64,000 nucleotides of DNA from Aquabacter sp040755535 (lineage in GTDB: Bacteria; Pseudomonadota; Alphaproteobacteria; Rhizobiales; Xanthobacteraceae), in contig JBFMAV010000001.1 in the NCBI GenBank assembly GCA_040755535.1, forward strand, positions 113,782 to 177,781, in the 5' to 3' direction. The notes under the pieces were generated by a model. The model did no database searches and was not told where the DNA came from. It saw only the letters and a program-made list of their open reading frames with translations. Of the stretch, positions 44,670 to 54,528 are shown piece after piece. How positions within the stretch are numbered: the stretch's first letter is position 1; each line of letters begins with the position of its first letter. The translations under genes were made by a program, and so were the position numbers.

Positions 44670-45833
44670 ATGGGCCGTCTCGACCGGTACATTTTCCTGA
44701 CGGCATCGACCGCCTTCCTGGGCGTGACCGTGGTGCTGAGCGCCATGATCTGGTCGACCCAAGCCCTGCGCCAGCTGGATCTGGTGACGAGCCAGGGGCA
44801 GACCATTCTCGCCTTCGTCTCCATCACGAGCCTGACGCTGCCGACGCTGGTTCTGGTGATCGCCCCCGCGGCGCTGTTCATCGCCACCGCCTATACGCTC
44901 CTGAAGCTGAACGGCGATTCGGAGATCGTGGTGATGGCCGCGGCCGGCATGAGCCATTGGCGCGTTCTGCGGCCTTTGATTTTGCTGGCGGTTCTGGCCT
45001 CGCTGTTCGTCGAATTGCTCGCCATCGACCTTGTCCCCGGCAGCCTGCGCAGCTTCCGCGACCAGGTGTCCCGCGTGCGCGCGGACGTGGTGTCGTTCGT
45101 CGCCCAGCCGGGGCGGTTCGTGACGCTATCGCCGGGCCTCGTTTTTCACATTCGCGAGCGCGCCAACAATGGCGTGATGCGCGGCATCCTGATCGATGAT
45201 GCGCGCGAGAAGGAAATATCCACCTATGTCGCCGACCGTGGGCAGATCGTGGAGACGCCGAAGGGCATTTTTCTGGTGCTGGAAGACGGATCCATTCATC
45301 GACGCACCCCGGGTGCGGCCTCAAACGGTTCGGTGGTGGCGTTCCAGCGCTACGCGTTCGGCCTGGACGGATTGGCGCCGGGTGGGCAGGGCGGGTCCGA
45401 ACTGCGCCCCAGCGAGCGGGCGTTCGATTATGTCCAGAATCCGCCGCCCAACGACGTCTACGTGCTGATCGGCCAAGCGGGTCGGTTCCGGGAGGAAGTC
45501 CATAAGCGCCTGTCCGCCGGGCTTTACCCCTTCGCGTTCTTCGCGGTCGCCGCCGCCGCCCTCGCTCGGCCGCGCACCACCCGACAGGGGCGCACGCTGG
45601 CGCTCGCCTCCATCATTCCGGTGATGGTGGGGCTCCAGATTTCTTCTTTCGTGGTCGGTGGACAATTGCGAACCTCGGAGGCGGCGGTTCCCATCGCCTA
45701 TCTTCTGCCCATCGGATGCATCGTCATCTGCGTGTTCGCGCTTCAGGGATGGATTCGCTTCGCCCCGCCCCAGGCGCTGGTGCGACTGGTGGATGCGATT
45801 TCCGCCCGCGTGAACCGGCTTACGGCGTCCTGA
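44670..45833 (+). CDS. lptF: LPS export ABC transporter permease LptF
   Basis: A 387-residue inner-membrane protein with six transmembrane helices, three on either side of a large periplasmic beta-jellyroll domain (about 125-270), the LptF/YjgP layout. Segments LDRYIFLTASTAFLGVTVVL and SEIVVMAAAGMSHWRVLRPL are characteristic. With LptG and the ATPase LptB it pulls LPS from the inner membrane. ATG 44670 (MGRLDRYIF) begins the family; the upstream extension is unsupported. lptG starts 4 nt after its stop. Confidence 0.93.
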   Translation: MGRLDRYIFLTASTAFLGVTVVLSAMIWSTQALRQLDLVTSQGQTILAFVSITSLTLPTLVLVIAPAALFIATAYTLLKLNGDSEIVVMAAAGMSHWRVLRPLILLAVLASLFVELLAIDLVPGSLRSFRDQVSRVRADVVSFVAQPGRFVTLSPGLVFHIRERANNGVMRGILIDDAREKEISTYVADRGQIVETPKGIFLVLEDGSIHRRTPGAASNGSVVAFQRYAFGLDGLAPGGQGGSELRPSERAFDYVQNPPPNDVYVLIGQAGRFREEVHKRLSAGLYPFAFFAVAAAALARPRTTRQGRTLALASIIPVMVGLQISSFVVGGQLRTSEAAVPIAYLLPIGCIVICVFALQGWIRFAPPQALVRLVDAISARVNRLTAS

Positions 45834-45837
45834 CACG

Positions 45838-46935
45838 ATGATCGGGCGCATTCTCGGCACCTATTTCGCGCGCCGCTTCTTCTCGGCGGTGGCGATGATC
45901 TTCCTCTCCTGCGTGTCGCTGATCATGCTCGTGGACTTCCTCGAGATGAGTCGCCGCACGGCCGACCGCGACGCGGTGACGACCGCCGACGTGGCGCTTC
46001 TGACCCTGTACCGGGCGCCGGCCTTCACCGAACAATTGCTGCCCTTTGCGGTTTTGTTCGGCGGCATCTTTTCCTTCGTCATGCTCTCGCGCCGGCTGGA
46101 ATTGGTCGTGGCGCGGGCGGTGGGTCTCTCGGCCTGGCAATTCACCTCGCCCGCGGTGACCGTGGCCTTCCTGATCGGCGTGTTCGCCACCTGCGTGTTC
46201 AATCCGGTCTCCGCCGACTTCAAGGAGCGGGCGAACCGGATGGAGAGCGACATCTTCAATTCGGCTCCCTCTGGAAGCCTTCTGGGCAATACGAAGGGCG
46301 CCTTCTGGATTCGCCAGCAGAGCGTCGACGGCCAAGCCATCATCAAGGCGCAAGCGACTCAGCAGGGCGGGCGCGAACTGCTCAATGTCACGGTGTTCGA
46401 GTTCGACAAGGCCGACCGGCTCGAGGAGCGGGTCGAGGCGAAGTCGGCAATCCTGGAATATGGTTACTGGGTCCTGACCGATGCGCGGGTGATCATTCCG
46501 GGCTTCGACCAGCAGCAATTCGCCACCTTTCTGATCGCCACGAATCTCGATCCGGCCCAGATCCAGGAGAGCCTTCTGTCGGCTGAAACCGTGTCCTTTT
46601 GGCAACTTCCCGAGGCTATCAAGAATGCCGAGCAGGCCGGCTTTGGTGCGGCGCGATACCGCCTTCAGCTCCAGAGTCTCTTGGCGCGCCCGTTCTTGCT
46701 GGTGGCCATGGTGCTGATCGCGGCTGCCGTGGGGCTGCGCATCTTCCGCTTCGGCGGGGTCGGGCAGACGATTCTCGGTGGCGTGCTGGCCGGGTTTCTG
46801 CTTTACCTTGGAACCAAGCTCGCGGAGGATCTCGGCGAGGCGGGAGTGGTCCATCCCATTGCCGCAGCGTGGTTTCCAGCGGTGGCGGGAATAGTCCTGG
46901 GGGTTCTTGTTCTGTTGCACCGGGAGGACGGATGA
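45838..46935 (+). CDS. lptG: LPS export ABC transporter permease LptG
   Basis: A 365-residue partner of LptF with the same 3 + 3 transmembrane layout. The start MIGRILGTYFARRFFSAVAMIF and the segment SRRLELVVARAVGLSAWQF are LptG-like. A periplasmic domain lies at about 125-255, followed by LARPFLLVAMVLIAAAVGLR. It forms the LptB2FG LPS extractor. It is overlapped by 4 nt at its end with lptD (ATGA), so the inner- and outer-membrane parts of the pathway are made together. Confidence 0.93.
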   Translation: MIGRILGTYFARRFFSAVAMIFLSCVSLIMLVDFLEMSRRTADRDAVTTADVALLTLYRAPAFTEQLLPFAVLFGGIFSFVMLSRRLELVVARAVGLSAWQFTSPAVTVAFLIGVFATCVFNPVSADFKERANRMESDIFNSAPSGSLLGNTKGAFWIRQQSVDGQAIIKAQATQQGGRELLNVTVFEFDKADRLEERVEAKSAILEYGYWVLTDARVIIPGFDQQQFATFLIATNLDPAQIQESLLSAETVSFWQLPEAIKNAEQAGFGAARYRLQLQSLLARPFLLVAMVLIAAAVGLRIFRFGGVGQTILGGVLAGFLLYLGTKLAEDLGEAGVVHPIAAAWFPAVAGIVLGVLVLLHREDG

Positions 46936-49427
46936 CCGTCGGGTTCACTCCCGCGGAAGGGTGGGCGGCTCAGGCCTGGCGGTGCGTTATGCGTCGCGGC
47001 GGGACACGGCTTGCCTTTGCTCTCGTGATTACCCTTGCCTTGGGCGCAGGGGCTACGAGCGCGCGCGCCCAGTCGCCGGTCGGCGGCATGGCGAACACCT
47101 TTGCCGCACCGCAAACGAATGGGGACCAGAAGATGCTCGTCACGGCGGACGAGCTTATCTACGACTATGAGAAGAACACCGTCGGCGCCTCCGGCAACGT
47201 GCAGCTCTATTATGACGGGGCAAGCCTCGAGGCCCAGAAGGTCACGTTCGATCGCAACCGAAACGTGGTCATCGCGGAAGGCAATGTGCGCCTGAAGCAG
47301 AAGGACGGAAATGTCACGCGCGCGGACAGGCTGGAGCTGAGCGAGGACTTCAAGAACGGCTTCATCGAGTCGCTGCGAGTCGATACCGTCGACAAGACCC
47401 ATTTCGCCGCCACCCGTGCCGACCGCACCGAAGGCAATGTCACGGTCTTCCAGAATGGCGTCTACACCGCCTGCGAGCCGTGCAAAAACGCCCCGGAGCG
47501 CCCGCCGCTCTGGCAGGTGAAGGCCTCGCGCATCATCCACAATCAAGACGAGCAGATGATCTACTACAAGGATGCGACCTTGGAGTTTTTCGGTCTGCCC
47601 ATGGCCTATTTTCCTTATTTTTCCAGCCCCGATCCGACGGTGAAGCGCAAAACCGGTTTCCTGAGCCCGATCTTCGTCAACGGCACGAATCTCGGCGTCG
47701 GCGTCGGTATTCCGTTTTTCTGGAACATCGCGCCCGACCGCGACATGACCCTGACGCCCATCTATTACAGCGAGCAGGGCTTGCTGATGCAGGGCGAGTG
47801 GCGCCAGCAACTGCTTAACGGCTCCTATGACATCCGCGCTGCGGGCATCATGCAGCAGGACAAGGACGCGTTCGCGGGGTTGCCCGGCTATCGGGACAAT
47901 CGCGGCATTATTCAAAGCCGCGGCGAGTTTGCCTTGTCCGATCAGTGGAAGTGGGGCTGGGACGGTACCCTCGCCTCCGACCGCACCTTCCTTAATGATT
48001 ATAATCTGGGCGGCTATGTCGATGCGCTCGGCCTCGTCACCACCCAGCCTACCGAGATTATTTCCCAGCTCTATGTGACGGGCCAGGGCGACCGCTCCTT
48101 CTTCGATGCGCGCGGGCTCTACTTCCTAGGGCTGTCGGTGACCGACAATCAGGACGTGATCCCGGTGGTGGGGACGTTCAATTACAATTACGTCTTCGGC
48201 AATCCGGTGCTGGGCGGCGAGGCGGGCGTGCGCGTGAATTTCAATTCCGTGTCGCGCAACGAAGCGGACTTTGTCGGCATGTCGGCGGCGAACTCCCTCG
48301 CCACAGGCGGCGTCGCCATTCCGCCCGGCACATGCGCCTTGACCAATCCCAATCCGACCCAATGCCTGCTGCGTGGCGCGCCGGGTGAGTATCAGCGGCT
48401 CAGCGCCGAATTGTATTGGAAGCGGTCCATCACCGATCAGGTGGGTCAGATCTGGACTCCGTTTGCCAGCGCCCGGGTAGATGTCGCTCACGCCAATATC
48501 GGGACGCTGCCCACCAGTTACACGAGCGGCATCACCCTTCCGGGCCAGAACCCGCTGCAGTCGGGCGATGAAAGCCTGATCCGGGCCATGCCGGCGATCG
48601 GCCTCGATTATCGCTATCCCTTCATCTCGGTGCAGCAATGGGGCACCCAGACCATCGAGCCGCGCGCCCAGCTGGTGATCCGCCCGAGCGAGACCGGGAT
48701 CGGAAAGCTGCCCAACGAGGATGCGCAAAGCCTCGTGTTTGACGATGCGAACCTTTTTGAGATCAACAAATATTCCGGCTGGGATCGGGTTGAGGGCGGA
48801 GGCCGGCTGAATGTCGGCGTGACCTATACGGCGGCGCTGAACAATGCCGGGTTGATCACGGCCGTCATCGGCCAATCCTACCATCTCTTCGGCATCAACT
48901 CCTTCGCGGAAGGCGACATGGCCAATACCGGCCTTGAGTCCGGCCTCGATACGAATGTGTCGGACGTGGTCGCCCGTTTCTCCTATTCGCCGACATCGAA
49001 CCTGGAGTTCATTTCCCGCTTCCGCTTCGACGAGGAGAATTTCTCGCTCCAGCGGTTCGAGCTTGAGGGGCGGACTTCATTTGGCGCGGTCACCCTCTCT
49101 GCGGTCTACGGTCTTTATGCTCCGCAGCCCCTGCTTGGGTATTATGAGGAGCGCGAAGGCGTCTACACGAGCGCATCCTATCGCCTCACCAACGAATGGG
49201 CGGTGGCGGGAGGTATCCGATACAACATCGCCCAGTCCGGTATCGACATGACTTCGGTTGGCGTGACCTATGCAGACGACTGCTTCACACTCGCCGTGAG
49301 CTATGTGTCCAATTACAATCTCAGCACCTACGACACGGATCCGAGCCAGGCGATCATGGTGACGATCGGCTTGCGGACGCTCGGCCAGTCTAAATTCTCA
49401 ACCTCGCTCGCAAGCTCCACCAACTGA
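46932..49427 (+). CDS. lptD: LPS-assembly outer-membrane protein LptD
   Basis: An 831-residue precursor. A signal peptide (hydrophobic core after MRRGGTRLAF) ends SARAQ. The OstA-type periplasmic jellyroll (about 70-220) has DELIYDYEKNTVGASGNVQ and ITKDATLEF-like repeats. A large beta-barrel domain with alternating hydrophobic strands continues to the C-terminus. It inserts LPS into the outer leaflet. ATG 46932 overlaps the lptG stop; ATG 46989 would shorten the signal region and is a possible start. An external Cys pair near CEPCKNAPERP suggests disulfides. A 220-bp gap with a hairpin follows. Confidence 0.95.
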   Translation: MTVGFTPAEGWAAQAWRCVMRRGGTRLAFALVITLALGAGATSARAQSPVGGMANTFAAPQTNGDQKMLVTADELIYDYEKNTVGASGNVQLYYDGASLEAQKVTFDRNRNVVIAEGNVRLKQKDGNVTRADRLELSEDFKNGFIESLRVDTVDKTHFAATRADRTEGNVTVFQNGVYTACEPCKNAPERPPLWQVKASRIIHNQDEQMIYYKDATLEFFGLPMAYFPYFSSPDPTVKRKTGFLSPIFVNGTNLGVGVGIPFFWNIAPDRDMTLTPIYYSEQGLLMQGEWRQQLLNGSYDIRAAGIMQQDKDAFAGLPGYRDNRGIIQSRGEFALSDQWKWGWDGTLASDRTFLNDYNLGGYVDALGLVTTQPTEIISQLYVTGQGDRSFFDARGLYFLGLSVTDNQDVIPVVGTFNYNYVFGNPVLGGEAGVRVNFNSVSRNEADFVGMSAANSLATGGVAIPPGTCALTNPNPTQCLLRGAPGEYQRLSAELYWKRSITDQVGQIWTPFASARVDVAHANIGTLPTSYTSGITLPGQNPLQSGDESLIRAMPAIGLDYRYPFISVQQWGTQTIEPRAQLVIRPSETGIGKLPNEDAQSLVFDDANLFEINKYSGWDRVEGGGRLNVGVTYTAALNNAGLITAVIGQSYHLFGINSFAEGDMANTGLESGLDTNVSDVVARFSYSPTSNLEFISRFRFDEENFSLQRFELEGRTSFGAVTLSAVYGLYAPQPLLGYYEEREGVYTSASYRLTNEWAVAGGIRYNIAQSGIDMTSVGVTYADDCFTLAVSYVSNYNLSTYDTDPSQAIMVTIGLRTLGQSKFSTSLASSTN

Positions 49428-49533
49428 GCCGCGCATCCCCCGATCGGCCGCGCGTCGGTGGGACGCATGCCCTTTTCGGGGCGCGCAGGCCTTCGTTCTC
49501 ACGTGGACGTGGGGCCTGAAACCAGGATTTTGG

Positions 49534-49563
49534 GCCCCTTGGCCGTATTGCGGCCATAGGGGC
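49534..49563 (+). other. Stem-loop in the lptD-surA gap
   Basis: An interrupted hairpin: GCCCCT with AGGGGC (49534-49539/49558-49563) and GGCCG with CGGCC (49541-49545/49551-49555), five-base loop. No T-run follows. It may be an mRNA processing or partial terminator structure within the lptD-surA transcript. Confidence 0.35.
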
Positions 49564-49647
49564 TCGCAAGATACGGTGCGCCGGCTCCGGGGTCCTGCCC
49601 CGCCGCGAGCCCGATCGCCGCGACACCGCTCCTGACCGGATGATGCC

Positions 49648-50562
49648 ATGCTGACGAGTGCCCGCCGCTTCCTGCCGATCCTCGGCTTCGCCCTCGCCCT
49701 CCTGGGAGGGGGCGTCGCGCCTGCCGCGGCCCAGCAGTTGCTGGTGCTCGTGAATGGCCAGCCCATCACCAGCTTCGACGTCGCGCAGCGCCAGAAATTG
49801 CATCAGGTCATCGGCGACAAGCCGCCAGGCGCGAAGGAAACCCTGGAGGAATTGATCGACCAGCATCTCAAAGTCGCTGCCGCCTCCCGCATCGGGATCA
49901 GCATCGACGACGAGGATCTGGACAAGCTGTTCGCCAGCGTGGCGGAGCGCAGCGGCCGAACCCCTGCCCAGCTCGAAGCCATTCTGAACCAGCAGGGCGT
50001 CACCGCCCAGACCTTCAAGAACAAGCTGCGAGCGGACAATGTCTGGCAGCAATATGTGCGCGCGCGCGCGCCGGCCATCAACGTTCGCGATACCGACGTG
50101 CTGGCGGCGCTGAATGCGAAGGGCGCGGGCGACCAGTTGGTGGCCACGGAATACACCCTTTATCCGATCATTTTCGTGGTGCCGCGCGGCTCGAACGCCT
50201 ATCAGGCGCGCCTGTCAGAAGCGAATGCGTTCCGCTCTCGCTTCACCAATTGCGAAAGCGGTCTCCAGGCTGCAAAGGCGATGCGCGAGGTGGTGGTGCG
50301 CTCGCCGGTGCGCCGCATGTCCTCCGACATGCCCGCCGCCTTGCGCCAGCTCTTGGATAAGACGGAGGTCGGGCGCCTGACGCCGCCCGAAGTTACCCAG
50401 ACCGGAGTCGAAATCTTCGCGGTCTGTGACAAGGTTCAGGTCAAAGGGGAAAGCGCGCAGAAGCGGGAGATCAAGGACCAGCTCGCGTCGTCCCAATTCC
50501 AGGCGGAATCGAAGAAGCTGTTGGCCGATTTGCGCAAATCCGCCCTTATCGTCTATCGCTGA
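49648..50562 (+). CDS. SurA-like periplasmic chaperone
   Basis: A 304-residue exported protein (signal peptide about 1-28, ending PAAAQ). A SurA N-terminal chaperone domain follows: VLVNGQPITSFDVAQRQKL, then ETLEELIDQHLKVAAASRIGI. In place of canonical parvulin repeats there is a shorter C-terminal region (about 170-295) with weak rotamase similarity. In Proteobacteria SurA escorts outer-membrane proteins, and its gene commonly lies between lptD and pdxA as here. Its TGA shares an A with the pdxA ATG. Confidence 0.88.
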   Translation: MLTSARRFLPILGFALALLGGGVAPAAAQQLLVLVNGQPITSFDVAQRQKLHQVIGDKPPGAKETLEELIDQHLKVAAASRIGISIDDEDLDKLFASVAERSGRTPAQLEAILNQQGVTAQTFKNKLRADNVWQQYVRARAPAINVRDTDVLAALNAKGAGDQLVATEYTLYPIIFVVPRGSNAYQARLSEANAFRSRFTNCESGLQAAKAMREVVVRSPVRRMSSDMPAALRQLLDKTEVGRLTPPEVTQTGVEIFAVCDKVQVKGESAQKREIKDQLASSQFQAESKKLLADLRKSALIVYR

Positions 50563-51623
50563 TGGCGCCTCGCGGAGCGGAAACGAAGGGGCCCGTCCTG
50601 CCTCTCGCCTTGTCGCTGGGGGAGCCTGCGGGCATCGGGCCGGAACTTGTCCTCATGGCTTGGGCAGCCCGGCTCGAAGCCGCCTTGCCGGTGTTCTGCG
50701 CTGTGGGCGACCCGGATCTTCTACGCGCACGCGCGCTTCGGCTCGGGTTTGATGTGCCGGTGGTGGCATGCACACCCGAAGAGGCCGCCGCAGTGTTCGA
50801 AAATGCCGTGCCGATCCTGCCTGCGGGCCCGCGTGCGACCGCCGAGCCGGGGCGGCCGGATGAAAGCAGCGCGCCCGCGGTGATCGAAAGCCTTTCGCGC
50901 GCCGTCGATCTGGTGCTGGAGGGCCGCGCGGCGGGTCTTGTCACCGCGCCTTTGGCTAAGTCCGTGGTGTATGGGGCCGGCTTCCCCTTCCCCGGCCATA
51001 CCGAATATCTGGCGGCGCGATGCGCGGCGCCCGGCGGGCGTGCGCCCCTGCCTGTGATGATGATCTGGTCGCCGGAACTCGCCGTGGTCCCGGCAACAAT
51101 CCATGTCCCGTTGCGAGACGTGCCTGACTTGTTGAGCGCGGATCTCATCGTAGAGACTGGCCGCATCGTCCATCGGGACCTGCGCCGCAGGTTCGGCATT
51201 GCTGCGCCGCGCCTCGCCGTTGCGGGTCTCAATCCCCATGCGGGCGAAGGCGGCAGTCTTGGCTCCGAGGACGAACGCATCGTGCGCCCCGCAGTTGAAC
51301 GGCTGCGGGCGGAGGGTGTGGACGCGCGCGGGCCGTTGCCGGCGGACACGCTGTTCCATCCTGCGGCGCGAGCGACCTATGATGCGGTCATCGGCATGTA
51401 TCACGACCAAGTGCTGGGGCCGGTGAAGACCCTCGCCTTCCATGACGGCGTCAACACCACCCTCGGTCTGCCCTTCGTGCGCACCTCGCCCGACCATGGC
51501 ACGGCATTCGACATCGCCGGCACGGGCCGCGCCGATCCCTCCAGCCTCATGGCTGCGCTCCGGCTTGCCGCGCATTTGGCCGAGGAGGAGCGATCAGCGC
51601 GGGCGGCGGAACGCGCGTCATGA
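50562..51623 (+). CDS. pdxA: 4-hydroxythreonine-4-phosphate dehydrogenase
   Basis: A 353-residue NAD-dependent, divalent-metal enzyme of pyridoxal phosphate synthesis (DXP-dependent route). LALSLGEPAGIGPEL opens the family. Metal-binding His residues are visible in FPFPGHTEYLA, LNPHAGEGGSLGSED and MYHDQVLGPVKTLAF, and SPDHGTAFDIAGTG is near the C-terminus. It overlaps the surA-like gene by 1 nt and rsmA by 4 nt. Confidence 0.96.
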   Translation: MAPRGAETKGPVLPLALSLGEPAGIGPELVLMAWAARLEAALPVFCAVGDPDLLRARALRLGFDVPVVACTPEEAAAVFENAVPILPAGPRATAEPGRPDESSAPAVIESLSRAVDLVLEGRAAGLVTAPLAKSVVYGAGFPFPGHTEYLAARCAAPGGRAPLPVMMIWSPELAVVPATIHVPLRDVPDLLSADLIVETGRIVHRDLRRRFGIAAPRLAVAGLNPHAGEGGSLGSEDERIVRPAVERLRAEGVDARGPLPADTLFHPAARATYDAVIGMYHDQVLGPVKTLAFHDGVNTTLGLPFVRTSPDHGTAFDIAGTGRADPSSLMAALRLAAHLAEEERSARAAERAS

Positions 51624-52474
51624 GCAGCCTCGATTCCCTGCCCCCGTTGCGGGACGTCATCCGCCGCCATGAATTGTCAGCCCAGAAGTCGCTGGGGCAG
51701 AACTTCCTGCTGGACCTCAACCTGACGGCGCGCATCGCGCGCGGATCTGGTCCTCTGGAGGGCGCGCGGGTCGTTGAGGTCGGCCCGGGACCGGGAGGCT
51801 TGACCCGTGCCCTTTTGGCGCTTGGTGCAGCGCAGGTCGTCGCGGTGGAGCGGGATCGGCGGTGCATCGCCGCGCTTGCGGAGGTGGCCGAGGCCTATCC
51901 GGGCCGCCTCCACGTGATCGAAGGGGATGCGCTTGCGGTGGATGTGCGGCCCCTCCTGGGTGAAGGGCCGGCGCGGGTGGTGGCCAATCTTCCCTACAAT
52001 ATCGCCACCTTGCTGCTGGTAGGATGGCTCTCGGTGGATCCGTGGCCGCCCTGGTATTCCTCCCTGACGCTCATGTTCCAGCGGGAAGTGGCGGAACGCA
52101 TTGTCGCTGCGCCCGGCACCAAGGCCTATGGCCGCCTTGCGGTTCTGGCCGGCTGGCGGACGGAGGCGCGCATTTTGTTCGACGTGGCGCCTACGGCCTT
52201 CGTCCCGCCGCCCAAAGTGACTTCGTCGGTGGTTCATCTCGTGCCGCGTGAAACGCCCTTGCCGTGTGCGCTGCGCGACCTGGAGCGGGTGACGGAAGCT
52301 GCTTTTGGCCAGCGCCGCAAGATGCTGCGCCAGAGCCTGAAAAGCCTCGGTGTCGAGACCATGGCCCTGCTGGAGCGCGCCGGCGTGGAGGAGACGGCGC
52401 GCGCGGAGGAAATCGATGTGCCGGGCTTCGTCGCCCTGGCACGCGCCTTCGCGGACCAGCGCGCGGGCGGCTGA
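51620..52474 (+). CDS. rsmA: 16S rRNA (adenine1518/1519-N6)-dimethyltransferase
   Basis: A 284-residue KsgA/RsmA that dimethylates two adjacent adenines in helix 45 of 16S rRNA. Motifs: KSLGQNFLLD (24-33), VEVGPGPGGLTRALL (SAM-binding, 55-60), the catalytic NLPYNIAT near 122-129, and QRRKMLRQSLK. The ATG overlaps the pdxA stop in an ATGA. It ends the lptF-to-rsmA run; the acid-phosphatase gene follows 102 bp later. Confidence 0.97.
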   Translation: MSSLDSLPPLRDVIRRHELSAQKSLGQNFLLDLNLTARIARGSGPLEGARVVEVGPGPGGLTRALLALGAAQVVAVERDRRCIAALAEVAEAYPGRLHVIEGDALAVDVRPLLGEGPARVVANLPYNIATLLLVGWLSVDPWPPWYSSLTLMFQREVAERIVAAPGTKAYGRLAVLAGWRTEARILFDVAPTAFVPPPKVTSSVVHLVPRETPLPCALRDLERVTEAAFGQRRKMLRQSLKSLGVETMALLERAGVEETARAEEIDVPGFVALARAFADQRAGG

Positions 52475-52576
52475 AACGGCGCCGGTCTTCACAGGAAAGC
52501 TTCACCTGAAGCTAGGCCTCCGCTAGAGAATGGCGTCCTGAAGGGCTCGTCGCCGAGCCGCTGCGGGAGACCGGAA

Positions 52577-53818
52577 ATGAGTCAGGCCTATCGTCCGCTG
52601 CTTCAGGTGCTCCTCTTGCTGATCGGCGCCGGGGCGGGCGGGCCTGAGCTTGTCAGCGCCGCGCGGGCAGAGCCCGTTCTCGAGCGCGTGGTTCTGGTAC
52701 AGCGGCACGGCGTTCGCGCTCCAACCCAGTCGTCCCAGTTGCTCGAAAGCTGGACAGCGCGGCCCTGGCCGATCTGGCCGGTCGCCAGCGGCGAACTCAC
52801 CGACCAGGGTGCCGATGTGGTGGCGCTGGTGGCCGACGGCATCCGCGCTCATTATGTGGAGCGGGGGCTTCTTCCGGCCAAAGGTTGTCCCGGCGATGGG
52901 CTCGTGGTGTGGGCCGACAGCAGGGACGAGCGCACGCGGCGCAGCGGCGAGCAGATGGCTGCCCACCTCGCCCCGGGATGTAGCGTTTCCGCGGCTTCGG
53001 GCACGCCCGGGACGCGCGACCCGCTCTTTAAGAGTGCTGAGGGCGCCTGCCGCTTCGAGCCTGGCCCGGCCGCTGATGCGCTGCGCGAGGCCATCGGCCC
53101 CGGCGGCAAGCTCGCGGGCTCGACCGAGCCGGCGATCGCGGACATCTTCTCGATCCTGAAGCCCGGCGCTCCGGCGCCAGACCCGGCGGCGAGCCGGTTC
53201 GAAGTCGACCCCTATGAGATCGTCCTGACCGGCCCGCTCGCCGTCGCCGCCGATACCGGCGAAATCTTCCTGCTGGAATATGCCCAGGGCTTTGCCAGCG
53301 ACGACGTGGCCTGGGGCGCCGCGCCGGATGCCGCCCGATTCGCCTCGTGGCTAGGGCCGCGCAATCGACTGTCGGACCTCACCCGCGCCCTGCCTTATGC
53401 TGCCGTTCGCCAAGGCGGCGCGATGGCACGCTTTATGATCGAGAGCCTTGCACTGGAGCCGCGCGCGGCGGCGCCCGCCATCGGGGAGTCCGCAAAGCTG
53501 ATCGCCCTTGCCGGCCATGATGACAATCTGTCCAACATGGCTGGCGTCTTCGGCGCGGACTGGACGTTGCCGGGCCAGCCGGACGAGACCGCCCCGGCCA
53601 CGGCCTTCGCCCTGGAACGCTGGCGCGAGCCGACGAATGGCGATGTGTGGGTGCGGCTCACTCTCTTCTATGCCGAGCTTGAGGGAATGCGCGCGTTGGA
53701 TCCCAAAGCGGTCCACGCTTTGTCCATTGCCCTGCCAGGCTGCGGGGGGCGCGCGTGTCCGCTCGAACAGGTGCGCGCCCGCGTCCATGCTCTGGTGCCA
53801 GAGGCGTGCCGGGGATAG
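52577..53818 (+). CDS. Periplasmic histidine acid phosphatase (phytase/glucose-1-phosphatase type)
   Basis: A 413-residue exported phosphatase (signal peptide about 1-31). The phospho-histidine motif RHGVRAP (43-49) and the distal HD motif LAGHDDNLSNM (near 316-326) are the hallmarks of AppA/Agp-type histidine acid phosphatases. Multiple Cys residues suit periplasmic disulfides. Substrate (phytate, sugar phosphate or other) cannot be told from sequence. Convergent with gmk, whose stop is 7 bp away. Confidence 0.9.
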   Translation: MSQAYRPLLQVLLLLIGAGAGGPELVSAARAEPVLERVVLVQRHGVRAPTQSSQLLESWTARPWPIWPVASGELTDQGADVVALVADGIRAHYVERGLLPAKGCPGDGLVVWADSRDERTRRSGEQMAAHLAPGCSVSAASGTPGTRDPLFKSAEGACRFEPGPAADALREAIGPGGKLAGSTEPAIADIFSILKPGAPAPDPAASRFEVDPYEIVLTGPLAVAADTGEIFLLEYAQGFASDDVAWGAAPDAARFASWLGPRNRLSDLTRALPYAAVRQGGAMARFMIESLALEPRAAAPAIGESAKLIALAGHDDNLSNMAGVFGADWTLPGQPDETAPATAFALERWREPTNGDVWVRLTLFYAELEGMRALDPKAVHALSIALPGCGGRACPLEQVRARVHALVPEACRG

Positions 53819-53825
53819 GCGCGCC

Positions 53826-54515
53826 TTACAGCGCGTCGCGCAGGCCCTTTACGAATTCCGCAAGGCCGGTGAGGCGCCGCCGCTTCAGGCGCTCCGCGTT
53901 GAGGATGGCGGTGAGCTTGGCGAGGCTGTCCTCAATGTCCTGGTTGATCAGGATATAGTCGTATTCGGTGAAATGGCTGATTTCGTCCGAAGCCTTGGAC
54001 ATGCGCTGGTGGACCACTTCGTCGCTGTCCTGCGCGCGGGTGCGCAGCCGCTTCTCCAGATCCTCCGCCGACGGCGGCAGCAGGAACACCTTCACCAGGT
54101 CTTGCTGGGCGCTCTGGTCGAGCTGCTGCGTGCCCTGCCAGTCGATGTCGAACAACACGTCGCGTCCGGCGGTGAGCGCGTCCTCCACCGCTTGCCGAGG
54201 TGTGCCGTAGAGATTGCCGAACACGGTCGCATGTTCCAGCAGCTCACCCTTGTCGCGCAATTGCTGGAACGCCTCGACGCTGACGAAGAAATAATCCTTG
54301 CCGTCCACCTCTCCGGGCCGGGGCGGACGGGTGGTGACGGACACCGACATGGTGATCCGATCATCCTGTGCCAGCAGGCGGCGCGACAACGTCGTCTTCC
54401 CGGCGCCGGAGGGCGAGGACAGCACCAACATCAGCCCTCGGCGCGCGAGGACGCTGGAGCCGGGCTTCCAGCCGGGAAGGGAGAAGTGCGAGGTGGGGGC
54501 GGCGCTGTTGGCCAT
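53826..54515 (-). CDS. gmk: Guanylate kinase
   Basis: A 229-residue kinase that phosphorylates GMP to GDP. The P-loop SSPSGAGKTT (33-42) follows a longer than usual N-terminus. GMP-binding TRPPRPGEVDGKDYFFV and VLFDIDWQGTQQL are family motifs. It lies 13 bp after the yicC-type gene on the same strand, the usual gmk-yicC neighbourhood. Confidence 0.96.
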   Translation of the reverse strand: MANSAAPTSHFSLPGWKPGSSVLARRGLMLVLSSPSGAGKTTLSRRLLAQDDRITMSVSVTTRPPRPGEVDGKDYFFVSVEAFQQLRDKGELLEHATVFGNLYGTPRQAVEDALTAGRDVLFDIDWQGTQQLDQSAQQDLVKVFLLPPSAEDLEKRLRTRAQDSDEVVHQRMSKASDEISHFTEYDYILINQDIEDSLAKLTAILNAERLKRRRLTGLAEFVKGLRDAL

Positions 54516-54528
54516 GGGGGACTTCAGC

